Positions 7,810 to 16,615 are shown, counted from the first letter of the stretch. The stretch: 64,000 bases of DNA from Gemmatimonadota bacterium (GCA_003221035.1 QHUB01000008.1:62001-126000), one strand, 5' to 3'. Numbers and translations are program-made. The notes: a model not told the origin generated them from the sequence alone.

Positions 7810-8321
7810 TCAGGGTTGACGTTCAGCGCTTCAGAATGCGGATCGCGAGGTGCGCCGCATTCCTGGCATTGTCGATGCCGACCGTCGCGACCGGTACGCC
7901 GGGCGGCACCTGCACGGTCGCGAGCAGCGCATCGAGACCGTTGACGCCTTGGAGGCACCAGTCATCGCCACCGCACTCAGCCTACGACTCCGTCCTGGCG
8001 CGGCTGGCGCCGGGACCAGAGGCGGCCGAAATTCGTGAGACCGTGCGCATCCAGGCGTCGGGGAGCGTCGAGGGGATGCGACCACTTCCCGACATTCCGA
8101 TCGCGGTCATCACGAGCATGAAGTCGGACGAGACGTCGCGGTATGTGAACGGAACGGCGCGCGGGCACGAGGTCTGGCGCAGCCTGCACGACGAATGGTT
8201 TCGACGCTCACGCAACGGCATTCACACTGTCACGACGCGGAGCGGTCACGGCATCCAGGCCGATGAGCCGGGACTGGTGATGCAGGCGATCCGTTTCGTG
8301 CTCGATCGAGTCCAACCTTAA
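7806..8321 (+). pseudogene. Chimeric reading frame: antisense purE fragment fused to an alpha/beta-hydrolase C-terminus
   Basis: An open frame of 171 codons starting in the NIPSNAP stop (ATGA). The first 46 or so codons are the opposite strand of a purE 3' fragment (7823-7944). By chance they read like a signal peptide ([20 protein letters not shown]). From about residue 57 the sequence looks like the last third of an alpha/beta hydrolase, with a beta strand IPIAVITSMKSDE and the catalytic-His region SGHGIQADEPGLVMQAIRFV. The nucleophile elbow and oxyanion part are missing, so no hydrolase activity is expected. It is either a decayed gene or a new chimeric gene. The frame ends 10 nt before the next start, which has its own ribosome site. 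Confidence 0.6.
7823..7944 (-). pseudogene. 3'-terminal fragment of a second, diverged purE
   Basis: About 40 codons plus the stop match the 3' end of the intact purE at 11905. The encoded tail [20 protein letters not shown]...[12 protein letters not shown] is nearly the same. I count 16 base differences in this stretch. Fifteen are silent in the purE frame, and one gives Lys to Arg. Homology stops abruptly at 7944, where sequence of an alpha/beta-hydrolase gene begins. It is therefore a relic of a purE that diverged while functional and was then cut down, not a fresh duplicate. Confidence 0.85.
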
Positions 8322-8331
8322 GGAGGCGTCT

Positions 8332-10653
8332 GTGTGGACTGGTGTCGTCTTGCTCTGTGCCATCCTGCCATCCACCGCGCTGGCGCAGACACGCGCGCTG
8401 ACCGCCGACGACTACGCGCGCGCCGAGCGCTTCCTTGCGCCCGCGACATTTCGTCTGATCAGCGGGGTCCTCAACCGGCCGACATGGCTTGCGGATGGAC
8501 GAGTCTGGTACAGCGTCTCGACCGCAACCGGTTCGCAATTCGTCGTTGTCGATCCGCGGAAGAAGACCCGCACCGTGGCGTTCGATCACGCACGACTCGC
8601 CTCGGCCCTGTCGACCGCACTCGGCCGGCGCGTCGCAGGCGACAGCCTGCCCCTGCTCTCCCTCGATCTCTCGGCGGACGGCAAGCAGCTGTCCTCCGCG
8701 GTCAGAGCGGATTCAGGATCCGCCGCCGTCACTTGCGATCTCATCGCGTATCGCTGCACCGCCCAGAAGAGCACGCGGCGCGCGCCGCCCGCGAACTCCA
8801 TCGCCTCGCCTGATAGCACGCGCGCGGTGTTCATTCGGAACAACAACCTCTGGATGATGGATCTCACGAGCGGCGCCGAAACGGCGGTGACGACGGACGG
8901 CGTCGCGGATTTCGGCTACGCCACGAATAACGCCGGCTGGGTGAAGAGCGACGCGCCGGTCGTGACCTGGTCTCCCGATTCCAGGAAGATCGCCACGTTC
9001 CAGCACGACGGGCGGGGCGTGAGCATGATGTATCTCGTCCGCACGCAGGTCGGCGCGCCGGCGCTGGAAGCGTGGCGCTATCCGCTGCCGGGCGACAGCG
9101 TGATCTTCCGGATTCAGCGCGTCGTGATCGACGTGTCCGGTGCGGCGCCGCAGGTGGTGCGGCTCCAGATGCCGCCGGATGCCCATCGCTCGATGGTGAG
9201 CGACCACGTCGCATGTGGTCCCAGACTCTGCGACCTGCTCTGGTATCCCGACGGCTCGTCCATCGCGTTCGTCTCGAGCTCGCGCGATCACAAGCAGGCG
9301 TGGGTGCGCGTCGCGGACGTGCGCACGGGCGCCGTGCGCACGCTGTTCGAGGAGCGCGCCGAGACGCAGGTGGGCGATGTGGGCGTCGCGCAGAACTGGC
9401 GCGTGCTGCCGCGCACGAACGAGCTGATCTGGTGGTCGGAGCGCGACGGCTGGATTCACCTGTATCTGTACGATCTCACCACGGGGAAGCTCAAGAACAA
9501 AATCACGAGCGCCGACGGCAACGTCGAGTCGATTGTCTCCGTCGATGACAAGTCGCGGATGATCTATTTCACCGGCCAGGGAATCGAACGGGGCCGCGAT
9601 CCCTATTACCGCTTCCTCTATCGCATCGGCTTTGACGGAAAAGGCCAGACGTTGCTCACACCCGAAGACGCCGACCATCAGATCTCGATGTCACCCGACG
9701 GGGCGTCGTTCATCGACGCGTCCTCGACGCCGGTCACGCCGCCCGTCTTCGTGCTGCGCGACAAGAGCGGCCGTGTGGTGTTGTCGCTCGAGAAGGCCGA
9801 CATCTCGCGGCTCGTCGCCGCGGGCTGGCACCCGCCGACACAGGTCACGGTGAAGGCGCGCGACGGCAAGACGGACCTCTACGGTCTGATGTTCACACCG
9901 TCGCAGATCGACTCGAGCCGCAAGTATCCCCTCGTGGACTACGTCTATCCCATGCCGAGCGGGAGTGTGGGCTCGCGCACCTTCCAGCCGTCGCGGGGCG
10001 ATCACCAGGCGCTCGCGGAGCTGGGGTTCGTGGTCATCGCCGTGGACGGGATGGGCACGCGCGGCGGCGGCCCGAAGACGTTCCGAGACGCGGCGTACGG
10101 GAAAATGGCAGAGAACACGATCCCCGATCAGGTCGCGGCAATCACGCAGCTCGGTTCGCGCTATTCGTGGATCGACACCGCGCGCGTCGGGATCTGGGGG
10201 CATTCGGGCGGCGGGTTCGCGACGGCGGCTGCGATGTTCAACTTTCCCGACGTGTTCAAGGTCGGCATCTCGGAGTCCGGCAACCACGACAATCGCAACT
10301 ACGAGGACGACTGGGGCGAGCGGTATCAGGGCCTCCTGGCCAAAAGCGGCAATGGCGACAACTACGCCGCGCAGGCCAACGAGATGCACGCGGCGAATCT
10401 GAAGGGCAAGCTCTTGCTCGCGCACGGCGGCATGGACGACAACGTGCCGCCGTACAACACCTATCTCGTGGTGGATGCGTTGATCAAGGCGAACAAGGAT
10501 TTCGACTTGATCATTCTGCCGAACGCGCGGCACGGCTACGCGCGCGACGGGCAGTACATGATGCGGCGGCGCTGGGACTATTTCGTGCGCAATCTGATGG
10601 GCGCCGAGCCGCCCAAGGAGTATGAGATCGGGAAGCGGAGCGCGCTGCCTTAG
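8332..10653 (+). CDS. Exported S9 prolyl oligopeptidase family peptidase (DPP IV-like)
   Basis: 773 residues from a GTG preceded by AAGGAGG. A signal peptide spans residues 1-19 (cut after LAQ). Residues about 45-500 make the eight-bladed propeller (DPP IV N-terminal region), and the alpha/beta-hydrolase domain follows. The catalytic triad is S625 in GIWGHSGGG, D702 in GGMDDN and H734 in NARHGYARDG. It probably trims dipeptides from peptides in the periplasm. The acidic residues that define a true dipeptidyl peptidase cannot be checked with certainty, so an S9 aminopeptidase is possible. It is transcribed alone or with the upstream accessory genes. Confidence 0.93.
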   Translation: MWTGVVLLCAILPSTALAQTRALTADDYARAERFLAPATFRLISGVLNRPTWLADGRVWYSVSTATGSQFVVVDPRKKTRTVAFDHARLASALSTALGRRVAGDSLPLLSLDLSADGKQLSSAVRADSGSAAVTCDLIAYRCTAQKSTRRAPPANSIASPDSTRAVFIRNNNLWMMDLTSGAETAVTTDGVADFGYATNNAGWVKSDAPVVTWSPDSRKIATFQHDGRGVSMMYLVRTQVGAPALEAWRYPLPGDSVIFRIQRVVIDVSGAAPQVVRLQMPPDAHRSMVSDHVACGPRLCDLLWYPDGSSIAFVSSSRDHKQAWVRVADVRTGAVRTLFEERAETQVGDVGVAQNWRVLPRTNELIWWSERDGWIHLYLYDLTTGKLKNKITSADGNVESIVSVDDKSRMIYFTGQGIERGRDPYYRFLYRIGFDGKGQTLLTPEDADHQISMSPDGASFIDASSTPVTPPVFVLRDKSGRVVLSLEKADISRLVAAGWHPPTQVTVKARDGKTDLYGLMFTPSQIDSSRKYPLVDYVYPMPSGSVGSRTFQPSRGDHQALAELGFVVIAVDGMGTRGGGPKTFRDAAYGKMAENTIPDQVAAITQLGSRYSWIDTARVGIWGHSGGGFATAAAMFNFPDVFKVGISESGNHDNRNYEDDWGERYQGLLAKSGNGDNYAAQANEMHAANLKGKLLLAHGGMDDNVPPYNTYLVVDALIKANKDFDLIILPNARHGYARDGQYMMRRRWDYFVRNLMGAEPPKEYEIGKRSALP

Positions 10654-10731
10654 AAGCAGATTCCCTCGCATCGAGCACCCGCGCTAAAGATCACAATGAC
10701 GGCAGAGAGTCGGCGTGCTAGCATTCCCTTT

Positions 10732-11883
10732 GTGGACAGTCTGGTGCAGAACCGCTACTGGTTCGCTGCCTTCCTCGCCCTTGTGCTCGGCTGCGATGCG
10801 ACTTCGCCCGGCTCTGGCCCGCCTCTGGTCTTCGCCCAACTGGACGCAGGCGCGAGCGCAACATGTGGCGTGACGGTAGATGGCGCCGGCTATTGTTGGG
10901 GCGATGCCTGGACGAGTGGGGGCGGCGGGACCAGTAAACCGGTCATCGCCCCGCGGAGGATCGCGCAGGATCACCAGTGGCTGATGATCGAGGTGGGCCG
11001 GGCGCTCGCGTGCGGACTCACCGTTGCGCATGAGACTCTGTGTTGGGCGACCGGATTTCCTTTCGACTCGGCTCCAAAGCGGGTCAAGGGCGATCCGGGG
11101 TTCGTGACGATCAGCGTAGGCGACAACCATGCCTGCGGGCTGACGGCGACGGGCGGCGCTTGGTGCTGGGGCGACAACTTTCGCGGCGAGCTGGGCCTCG
11201 CATACCCCGACTATCTCACTGCCCCTCGCGACTCCGCCGTCCAGCCGGCCGGCGGGCAGAGCTATGTTGCGTTGCGCGCGGGACCGGAGTCGACCTGCGG
11301 TTTGGTTGCCAACGGTGATCTGTTTTGCTGGGGCGGAAGCGAGGTCGAGGGCGACGGGTTCACTCCCCATCTGGTGCAGGCCGGATTCGGCTTCACGACC
11401 CTGAGCTTCGGCGGCAACATCGCCGGCCGAGGTCGGGCCTGCGCGATCGCGGCCGACTCGCTCTCCTGCTTCGGCTATGAGGTCCACAGCGCACTCGCTC
11501 AGCCGATCCCGACCACCGTGACACTCCCCGCTGGCGCTGCACCCTCTCAGGCCACTGTGGGGGGGATTTTCGAACCGCTCGTCGGACTGCCCTACGTCTA
11601 TGCGCTGCACGAGTGCGGAGTGAGCACGACCGGAGCGGCCTTCTGCTGGGGCACCAACGACTACGGCCAATTGGGTGATTCAACAACTGTCGACCGGGCG
11701 ACACCGTCCATGGTCGCCGGGCTGCCGGTCGTTGCGGCCGTGACAGCCGGCGGCGTTCATACCTGCGCCCTCACCCGCGATGGCACGGCCTATTGCTGGG
11801 GCTGGAATGGTCGCGGGCAGCTCGGGATCGGGAGCAGTCAGGATCACGTCACTACGCCGATGGAAGTCGTCTCGCCGCGGTAG
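10732..11883 (+). CDS. RCC1-repeat lipoprotein
   Basis: About 383 residues if started at the GTG at 10732; an ATG at 10696 gives 12 more. I prefer the GTG because it places a basic start before the hydrophobic run ending LALVLGC, a lipobox. Seven repeats of the type CGLT...G..WCWG..xxGQLG follow, each with a paired Cys, e.g. ACGLTATGGAWCWGDN and TCALTRDGTAYCWGWN. This predicts a seven-bladed RCC1 propeller on the outer side of a membrane. Bacterial RCC1 proteins mostly have unknown binding roles. It converges with purE, with 21 bp between stops. Confidence 0.82.
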   Translation: MDSLVQNRYWFAAFLALVLGCDATSPGSGPPLVFAQLDAGASATCGVTVDGAGYCWGDAWTSGGGGTSKPVIAPRRIAQDHQWLMIEVGRALACGLTVAHETLCWATGFPFDSAPKRVKGDPGFVTISVGDNHACGLTATGGAWCWGDNFRGELGLAYPDYLTAPRDSAVQPAGGQSYVALRAGPESTCGLVANGDLFCWGGSEVEGDGFTPHLVQAGFGFTTLSFGGNIAGRGRACAIAADSLSCFGYEVHSALAQPIPTTVTLPAGAAPSQATVGGIFEPLVGLPYVYALHECGVSTTGAAFCWGTNDYGQLGDSTTVDRATPSMVAGLPVVAAVTAGGVHTCALTRDGTAYCWGWNGRGQLGIGSSQDHVTTPMEVVSPR

Positions 11884-11904
11884 AGACTCTCCGCTCGACC
11901 TCGT

Positions 11905-12300
11905 TCAGCGCTTGAGAATGCGAATCGCGAGGTGGGCGGCGTTCTTCGCGTTATCGATGCCCACGGTGGCCACAGGGACGCCGGGCGGCACCTGCACCGT
12001 CGCGAGCAGCGCATCGAGACCGTTGAGAGGCCCGACCGCGAACGGTACACCGATCACCGGCAGGTCCGTGAGCGAAGCGCAAAATCCTGGTAAGGCCGCG
12101 GACAGCCCAGCGCCGGCGATGACGACCTTGAATCCCTGACCCCTGGCACCTGACACCAGCTTTGACGTCTGCTCCGGCTGGCGATGGGCCGACGACGCGT
12201 AAAACTCATACGACACGCCGGCCTTGTTCAGGATCTCGAAGGCCGGCTCGATGCGCGGTTTGTCCGACTCGGAGCCGACGAGAATCAGGACGTCAGGCAT
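11905..12300 (-). CDS. purE: 5-(carboxyamino)imidazole ribonucleotide mutase / AIR carboxylase PurE, compact form
   Basis: 131 residues from the ATG at 12300, one base after the mqnC stop. It acts in purine synthesis, converting N5-CAIR or AIR to CAIR. Visible blocks are GSESDKP, SSAHRQPEQ (family SAHR), [43 protein letters not shown] and [10 protein letters not shown]. It is about 30 residues shorter than usual. It also lacks the His of the common AAHLPG motif, recalling class II enzymes that use CO2 directly. No purK lies in the window, which fits but does not prove that. It is the last gene of the long fab-mqn run. Confidence 0.85.
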   Translation of the reverse strand: MPDVLILVGSESDKPRIEPAFEILNKAGVSYEFYASSAHRQPEQTSKLVSGARGQGFKVVIAGAGLSAALPGFCASLTDLPVIGVPFAVGPLNGLDALLATVQVPPGVPVATVGIDNAKNAAHLAIRILKR

Positions 12301-12301
12301 G

Positions 12302-13345
12302 TCAGGCGGCGTCTTCGAGGATCGTGTAGTCCTGCTTGCGCTTCTTGGGCGTGTAGCCGGCGTCGGCAATCAAGCGCTGCATCTCACTCAGATTGGTGCG
12401 ATACGTCGTGCCGGCGGCAGAGACGACGTTCTCCTCCATCATCAGCGAGCCGAAATCGTTCGCGCCGAAGCGCAGCGCCACCTGCCCCACCTTCATTCCC
12501 ATCGTCACCCAGGACGCCTGGATGTTCGGCACATCCTCCAGCACGATGCGCGCGATTGCCTGTGTCTTGAGATAGGTCACCGCGTCGGTCTTGGGCAGAT
12601 GCGCGAGCTCGGAGTTCTCCGGCTGCAGCGGCCAGCAGATGAACGCGGTGAAGCCGCGCGTCTTGCGCTGGACCTCGCGCACGCGAAACAGGTGCTCGAT
12701 GCGGTCGGCGTTCGATTCGCCGAGGCCGTACATCATCGTCACCGAGGTGCGGAGCCCGAGTCGGTGTGCGACTTCCATGACCTCGAGCCAGCGGTCGGCG
12801 CCGGCCTTTTTCTTCGCGACCTGATCACGGATGCTCTGGACCAGGATTTCGCCGCCGCCGCCCGGAATCGAATCGAGGCCCGCGGCCATCAGCTCCTTGA
12901 TCACGTCCTCGATCGTCATGCCGAACCGCCCGGCAAAGAAATCGACCTCGCTGGGCGAGAAGCCGTGGATGTGAATCGGATGATGGCGCTTGATGTAGCG
13001 CAGCAGGTCGAGATACCACTCGAATGGGATGTAGGGGTTGTGCCCGCCCTGCATCAGGATCTGCACGCCGCCGATCGCCTTCAGCTCGTCGATCTTGCGG
13101 CCGATTTCTTCGAACGAGAGGAGATAGCCTTCCGCGTGCTTGGGCCGCCGGTAGAACGCGCAGAATTTGCAGTCGGCGACGCAGACGTTCGTGTAGTTGA
13201 TGTTCCGGTCGATGATGTACGTGACGACGTTCTCGGGATGGAGCTTCCAGCGGACGTCATCCGCCATGCGACCGAGCTCGAGCAGGGGAGCGTGCTCGTA
13301 GAGCTCGAGGTACGAGCGGAAGTCGGGACTCGTGCGGTCGACCAT
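12302..13345 (-). CDS. mqnC: Cyclic dehypoxanthine futalosine synthase MqnC (radical SAM)
   Basis: 347 residues from MVDRTSPDFRSY; the ATG overlaps the mqnA stop by one base (TGATG). It is a radical SAM enzyme that cyclises dehypoxanthine futalosine in the futalosine menaquinone route. The cluster motif is canonical, C-VAD-C-KF-C, in NYTNVCVADCKFCAFYRR. The GGVQILMQGGHNP and PGGGGEIL stretches match the family. Neighbours mqnA and mqnE are steps of the same pathway, so the identity is firm. MqnB and MqnD are not in the window. Confidence 0.95.
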   Translation of the reverse strand: MVDRTSPDFRSYLELYEHAPLLELGRMADDVRWKLHPENVVTYIIDRNINYTNVCVADCKFCAFYRRPKHAEGYLLSFEEIGRKIDELKAIGGVQILMQGGHNPYIPFEWYLDLLRYIKRHHPIHIHGFSPSEVDFFAGRFGMTIEDVIKELMAAGLDSIPGGGGEILVQSIRDQVAKKKAGADRWLEVMEVAHRLGLRTSVTMMYGLGESNADRIEHLFRVREVQRKTRGFTAFICWPLQPENSELAHLPKTDAVTYLKTQAIARIVLEDVPNIQASWVTMGMKVGQVALRFGANDFGSLMMEENVVSAAGTTYRTNLSEMQRLIADAGYTPKKRKQDYTILEDAA

Positions 13346-14148
13346 CAGGCCACCTGCTGGAATTGCGGCACGCCGGCGCGGCGCAGGAAGTCGCTCAATG
13401 CGGCGCGGTGCGTGTCCGTGAAGGCGTAATCGAGGCCGCTCAAGTACTCGAGACAAGTCTCCCGAGGCACGTCGCACGAGATGGCAGCAGCACTCGCCAG
13501 ATCGGCGAGATGACCGAGGCCCCAGGCTCGCGACGCGAGGAGCGAGTCGTGAGCGGAAGCAATGTCAGAGCCGCGAGCCGAACGCCGCGCTGCCCATACC
13601 GCGAACACGAACGGCTTCCCCGTCCAGCGCTTCCACTCTTCGCCGAGATCGTAACGGTGTGCGTACGTGCCCGCGGCCGCCAACTTGAGCGCGGGATCGC
13701 CGATCACCAGAACCGCCTCGTGCGGCAGCGCTCCCAGCGTTGCCAGGTCCTGCGCTTCGGCGCGGGCCTCCGCGAACTTCGGCGTGATATGCCACACATC
13801 CCGGCAGAGCAGCTCGAGGAGTGCGACAGACGTGCGGGAGGATGCGGACAGCAGCACGGTCCGACCGTCCAACTGTCCGACCGTCCGACGACTGAACAAC
13901 GCGACACTCCGAACCGGCCCGTCACAGGAGATGGCGAGATCGGGCAGGAGCAGGAGCTCTCTGGCGTGGCGGGCATACTCGATCGCGCTGATCACGCTGA
14001 CATCGAGCTCGCCCGCCACGAGGAGATCGTTCAACTCGGCCGGCGTGCCCGTCACGAGCTGCCCGTCCTGCGGCAGCGTCACGATGCCGCGGTCGATGGC
14101 GCCATAGACCGGCGCGCAGTTGATGTATCCGATGCGGCCGATTCTCAT
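13345..14148 (-). CDS. mqnA: Chorismate dehydratase MqnA
   Basis: 267 residues, beginning MRIGRIGYINCAPVYGAIDR. The family has a periplasmic-binding-protein-like fold and dehydrates chorismate to 3-enolpyruvylbenzoate, the first step of the futalosine pathway. The N-terminal IGYINCAPVY block and the VSVISAIEYA stretch are typical of MqnA. It overlaps mqnE by 4 bp (ATGA) upstream and mqnC by 1 bp downstream, so the three are translated from one message. MqnD shares the fold but would not start this way. Confidence 0.92.
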   Translation of the reverse strand: MRIGRIGYINCAPVYGAIDRGIVTLPQDGQLVTGTPAELNDLLVAGELDVSVISAIEYARHARELLLLPDLAISCDGPVRSVALFSRRTVGQLDGRTVLLSASSRTSVALLELLCRDVWHITPKFAEARAEAQDLATLGALPHEAVLVIGDPALKLAAAGTYAHRYDLGEEWKRWTGKPFVFAVWAARRSARGSDIASAHDSLLASRAWGLGHLADLASAAAISCDVPRETCLEYLSGLDYAFTDTHRAALSDFLRRAGVPQFQQVA

Positions 14149-15380
14149 TCGGCACCATCCACAGCCGTAGCGACCGGTTGTTTGCGGCGAGCCGAGGCCG
14201 TGTTACGATGCTCGATCTGGAACAACGCGCCCTGCGGCGCCGGTCCTTCGGAGGGCACCCGGGCCTGCACCTTCGGCTCGTAGCCTTCGAACGTCCGGAC
14301 GGTCCGATAGAGCGAGTCGCGCTCGACCGGCTCCTGCCCCGCCCCCCGGATCAACGTCACGATCTCGTCGTACGACAGCCACATGGGCGTCGGCGCCCCG
14401 GCTTCGTGATAGACGCGCTCGAACACGACGGTGCCCTCGAGATCGTCGCAGCCAAATCCCAAGGCAATCTGAGAGATAAACGGCGTCACCATGGGCCAGT
14501 GCGTCTTCACGTGGGGGATGTTGTCGAGCAGCAGCCGCCCCACCGCGATGTTCTTGAGATCGTCGAACCCCGTTGTCGCTGTTCCCGTGCGGCCGAGGGT
14601 TTCGCCGAGCTCGTTGTGGTCGGGGTGATAGGCGAGTGGGATGTAGGTGAGGAAGCCGCCGGTCTCGTCCTGCAGCGCGCGCAGCGCGAGCAGATGGTCG
14701 ACGCGATCCTCCATCGTCTCGACGTGGCCGTACAACATGGTGCAGTTCGACGGCATGCCGAGCTGGTGGGCTTCGCGGTGGACGGCGAGCCATTCGTCTC
14801 CCGAGAGCTTGCGGTCGGCGATCGTCGCGCGCGCGGCCGGAGAGAAGACCTCGGCGCCGCCGCCCGGGAGCGTGCTCACGCCCGATTCCTTCATCGCGAG
14901 CAGGACATCGCGTGTGGACAGTCCTTCGATGCGCGCGAGGTGCGCAACCTCGACCGCGGTGAGCGCCTTGATCATGACCTGCGGGTGTCGCGCCTTGAGG
15001 CCGCGAAACATGTCCGTGTAATACGACAGCGTCAGCTTGGGGTGCAATCCGCCGACGATATGGAACTCGCGCGTCGGATTGCTCTTCGCGGCGTCGGCCT
15101 CGGCGAAGACTTCCTCCAGGCTGCGCGTGTACGCGCCGTCCTCTTTCGGCATGCGCGCGAACGAGCAGAACACGCAGGTGTTGCGCAGGATGCAGACGTT
15201 GGTCGGATTGATGTGCTGGTTCGCCGCGAAATACACGCGGTTCGCGTTCTTGCGCTGATTGGCGAGATCCGCCAGCCGGCCGATGGTCAACAAGTCGTGC
15301 GATGCAAAAAGCGCGAGGCCATCCTCGCGCGTCAGCCGTTCGCCCCGGTCGACCTTGTCTGCGATAGTTCGCAGACTCAT
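14145..15380 (-). CDS. mqnE: Aminodeoxyfutalosine synthase MqnE (radical SAM)
   Basis: 411 residues from MSLRTIADKVDRG; the longer frame upstream is antisense-like and overlaps fabF. The enzyme joins 3-enolpyruvylbenzoate to SAM-derived adenosine. Family blocks include FHIVGGLHPKL, STLPGGGAEVFS and YIPLAYHPDHNELG. The cluster cysteines are spaced CX5CX2C (C-ILRNT-C-VF-C) rather than the usual CX3CX2C seen in the neighbouring MqnC. This was read directly from the DNA at about 15161-15195. The C-terminal 35-40 residues are a low-complexity tail. It overlaps fabF by 4 bp. Confidence 0.92.
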   Translation of the reverse strand: MSLRTIADKVDRGERLTREDGLALFASHDLLTIGRLADLANQRKNANRVYFAANQHINPTNVCILRNTCVFCSFARMPKEDGAYTRSLEEVFAEADAAKSNPTREFHIVGGLHPKLTLSYYTDMFRGLKARHPQVMIKALTAVEVAHLARIEGLSTRDVLLAMKESGVSTLPGGGAEVFSPAARATIADRKLSGDEWLAVHREAHQLGMPSNCTMLYGHVETMEDRVDHLLALRALQDETGGFLTYIPLAYHPDHNELGETLGRTGTATTGFDDLKNIAVGRLLLDNIPHVKTHWPMVTPFISQIALGFGCDDLEGTVVFERVYHEAGAPTPMWLSYDEIVTLIRGAGQEPVERDSLYRTVRTFEGYEPKVQARVPSEGPAPQGALFQIEHRNTASARRKQPVATAVDGAE

Positions 15381-16615
15381 GCGGCTCTCCGCACGGCGAG
15401 CGTCACGTTGTGACCGCCGAAGCCGAACGAATTGGACAGCGCGACGTCGATATGGCGCTCGACCGCCTTGTTGGGCGCCGAGTCGAGATCGCATGCCGGA
15501 TCGGCGTTGAACTGGTTGATCGTGGGGGGAATCACGCCGGTCTGAATGGCGAGGGCGCAGATCGCCAGCTCGAGTGCCCCAGCCGCGCCGAGGAGGTGGC
15601 CGGTCATCGACTTGGTGGATCCGAAAATCAGCTTCCGCGCCTGCGCGCCGAACACCGCCTTCACCGCGGCCGTCTCTGCGGCATCCCCATGCGGCGTGGA
15701 CGTGCCGTGCGCGTTGATGTACCCGACTTCCTCCGGCCGGATGTTGCCAGACTTCATCGCGAGCCGCATCGCTTCCTGCGCGCCCGACCCGTCCGGCGCC
15801 GGCGCCGTGATGTGATGCGCGTCCGCCGTCGCCCCATAGCCCACCAGCTCGGCGAGGATCTTCGCGCCGCGTGCCGTGGCGCGCTCCCACGCCTCGAGAA
15901 TGACGACCGCCGCGCCATCGCCCATGACAAAGCCGTCGCGGTCCTTGTCGAACGGCCGGCTCGCGGTCCTGGGATCGTCGTTGCGCTCCGACAGCGCCTT
16001 CATGTTGGCGAAGCTCGCGAGTGCCAGCGGCGTGATCGCGGCTTCCGAGCCGCCCGCGACCATCACATCGGCCTGGTTGGTGCGAATCAGGTCGAACGCA
16101 TCGCCCACGGCGTGGCCCGACGACGCGCACGCCGAGACGGTGCAGTAGCACGGACCCTGGAAGCCGAACCGCATCGACACGATCGCCGACGCGACGTTCG
16201 CCATGAACATCGGCACGAAGAAGGGAGACACGCGGCTCGGCCCCTTCTCGATGAAGGTGCGCATGTTCTCTTCGAACGTCGCGATGCCGCCCGTGCCGCT
16301 GCCGATGATGACGCCGATGCGTTTGAGATCGAGCGGGCTTTTCTCGAGGCACGCGTCGCGCACCGCCTGCACCGCGGCGCCCATCGCGAACTGGGAGAAC
16401 AGGTCGTAGCGGCGCGCTTCTTTCTTATCGATGTACTGCAGCGGATCGTAGCCCTTCACTTCGCACGCGAAGTGCACGGGCAGCTGCGTATGATCGAAGC
16501 GGGTGATCGGCCCCGCCCCCGACTGTCCATCGACGAGGGCGGCCCAGCTACCGGCGACGTCGTTTCCCAACGGCGTCACGAGCCCGAGGCCCGTGATCGC
16601 CACCCGGCGGGTCAC
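15377..16615 (-). CDS. fabF: 3-oxoacyl-ACP synthase II FabF
   Basis: 412 residues, GTG start sharing one base with the acpP stop (TAGTG). It is a condensing enzyme that elongates acyl-ACP with malonyl-ACP. The Cys-His-His active site is visible: C163 in TVSACASSG, His in NAHGTSTPHGD and His in KSMTGHLLGAAG. FabB is the alternative, but the TSTPHGD form and the operon with acpP favour FabF. It is followed by the menaquinone genes with a 4-bp overlap, tying lipid and quinone synthesis to one transcript. Confidence 0.95.
   Translation of the reverse strand: MTRRVAITGLGLVTPLGNDVAGSWAALVDGQSGAGPITRFDHTQLPVHFACEVKGYDPLQYIDKKEARRYDLFSQFAMGAAVQAVRDACLEKSPLDLKRIGVIIGSGTGGIATFEENMRTFIEKGPSRVSPFFVPMFMANVASAIVSMRFGFQGPCYCTVSACASSGHAVGDAFDLIRTNQADVMVAGGSEAAITPLALASFANMKALSERNDDPRTASRPFDKDRDGFVMGDGAAVVILEAWERATARGAKILAELVGYGATADAHHITAPAPDGSGAQEAMRLAMKSGNIRPEEVGYINAHGTSTPHGDAAETAAVKAVFGAQARKLIFGSTKSMTGHLLGAAGALELAICALAIQTGVIPPTINQFNADPACDLDSAPNKAVERHIDVALSNSFGFGGHNVTLAVRRAA

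Noticed and set aside
11780-12139. Plus-strand frame opposite purE with a signal-peptide-like start
   Set aside because: It is the antisense of intact purE; the likeness to a signal peptide is only of interest at the truncated copy, where it is joined to another domain.
14145-16352. A 735-codon MqnE with a long N-terminal domain
   Set aside because: The extra 324 codons lie antisense-frame within fabF and lack any family match; the ATG at 15380 overlaps the fabF stop in the normal ATGA way.
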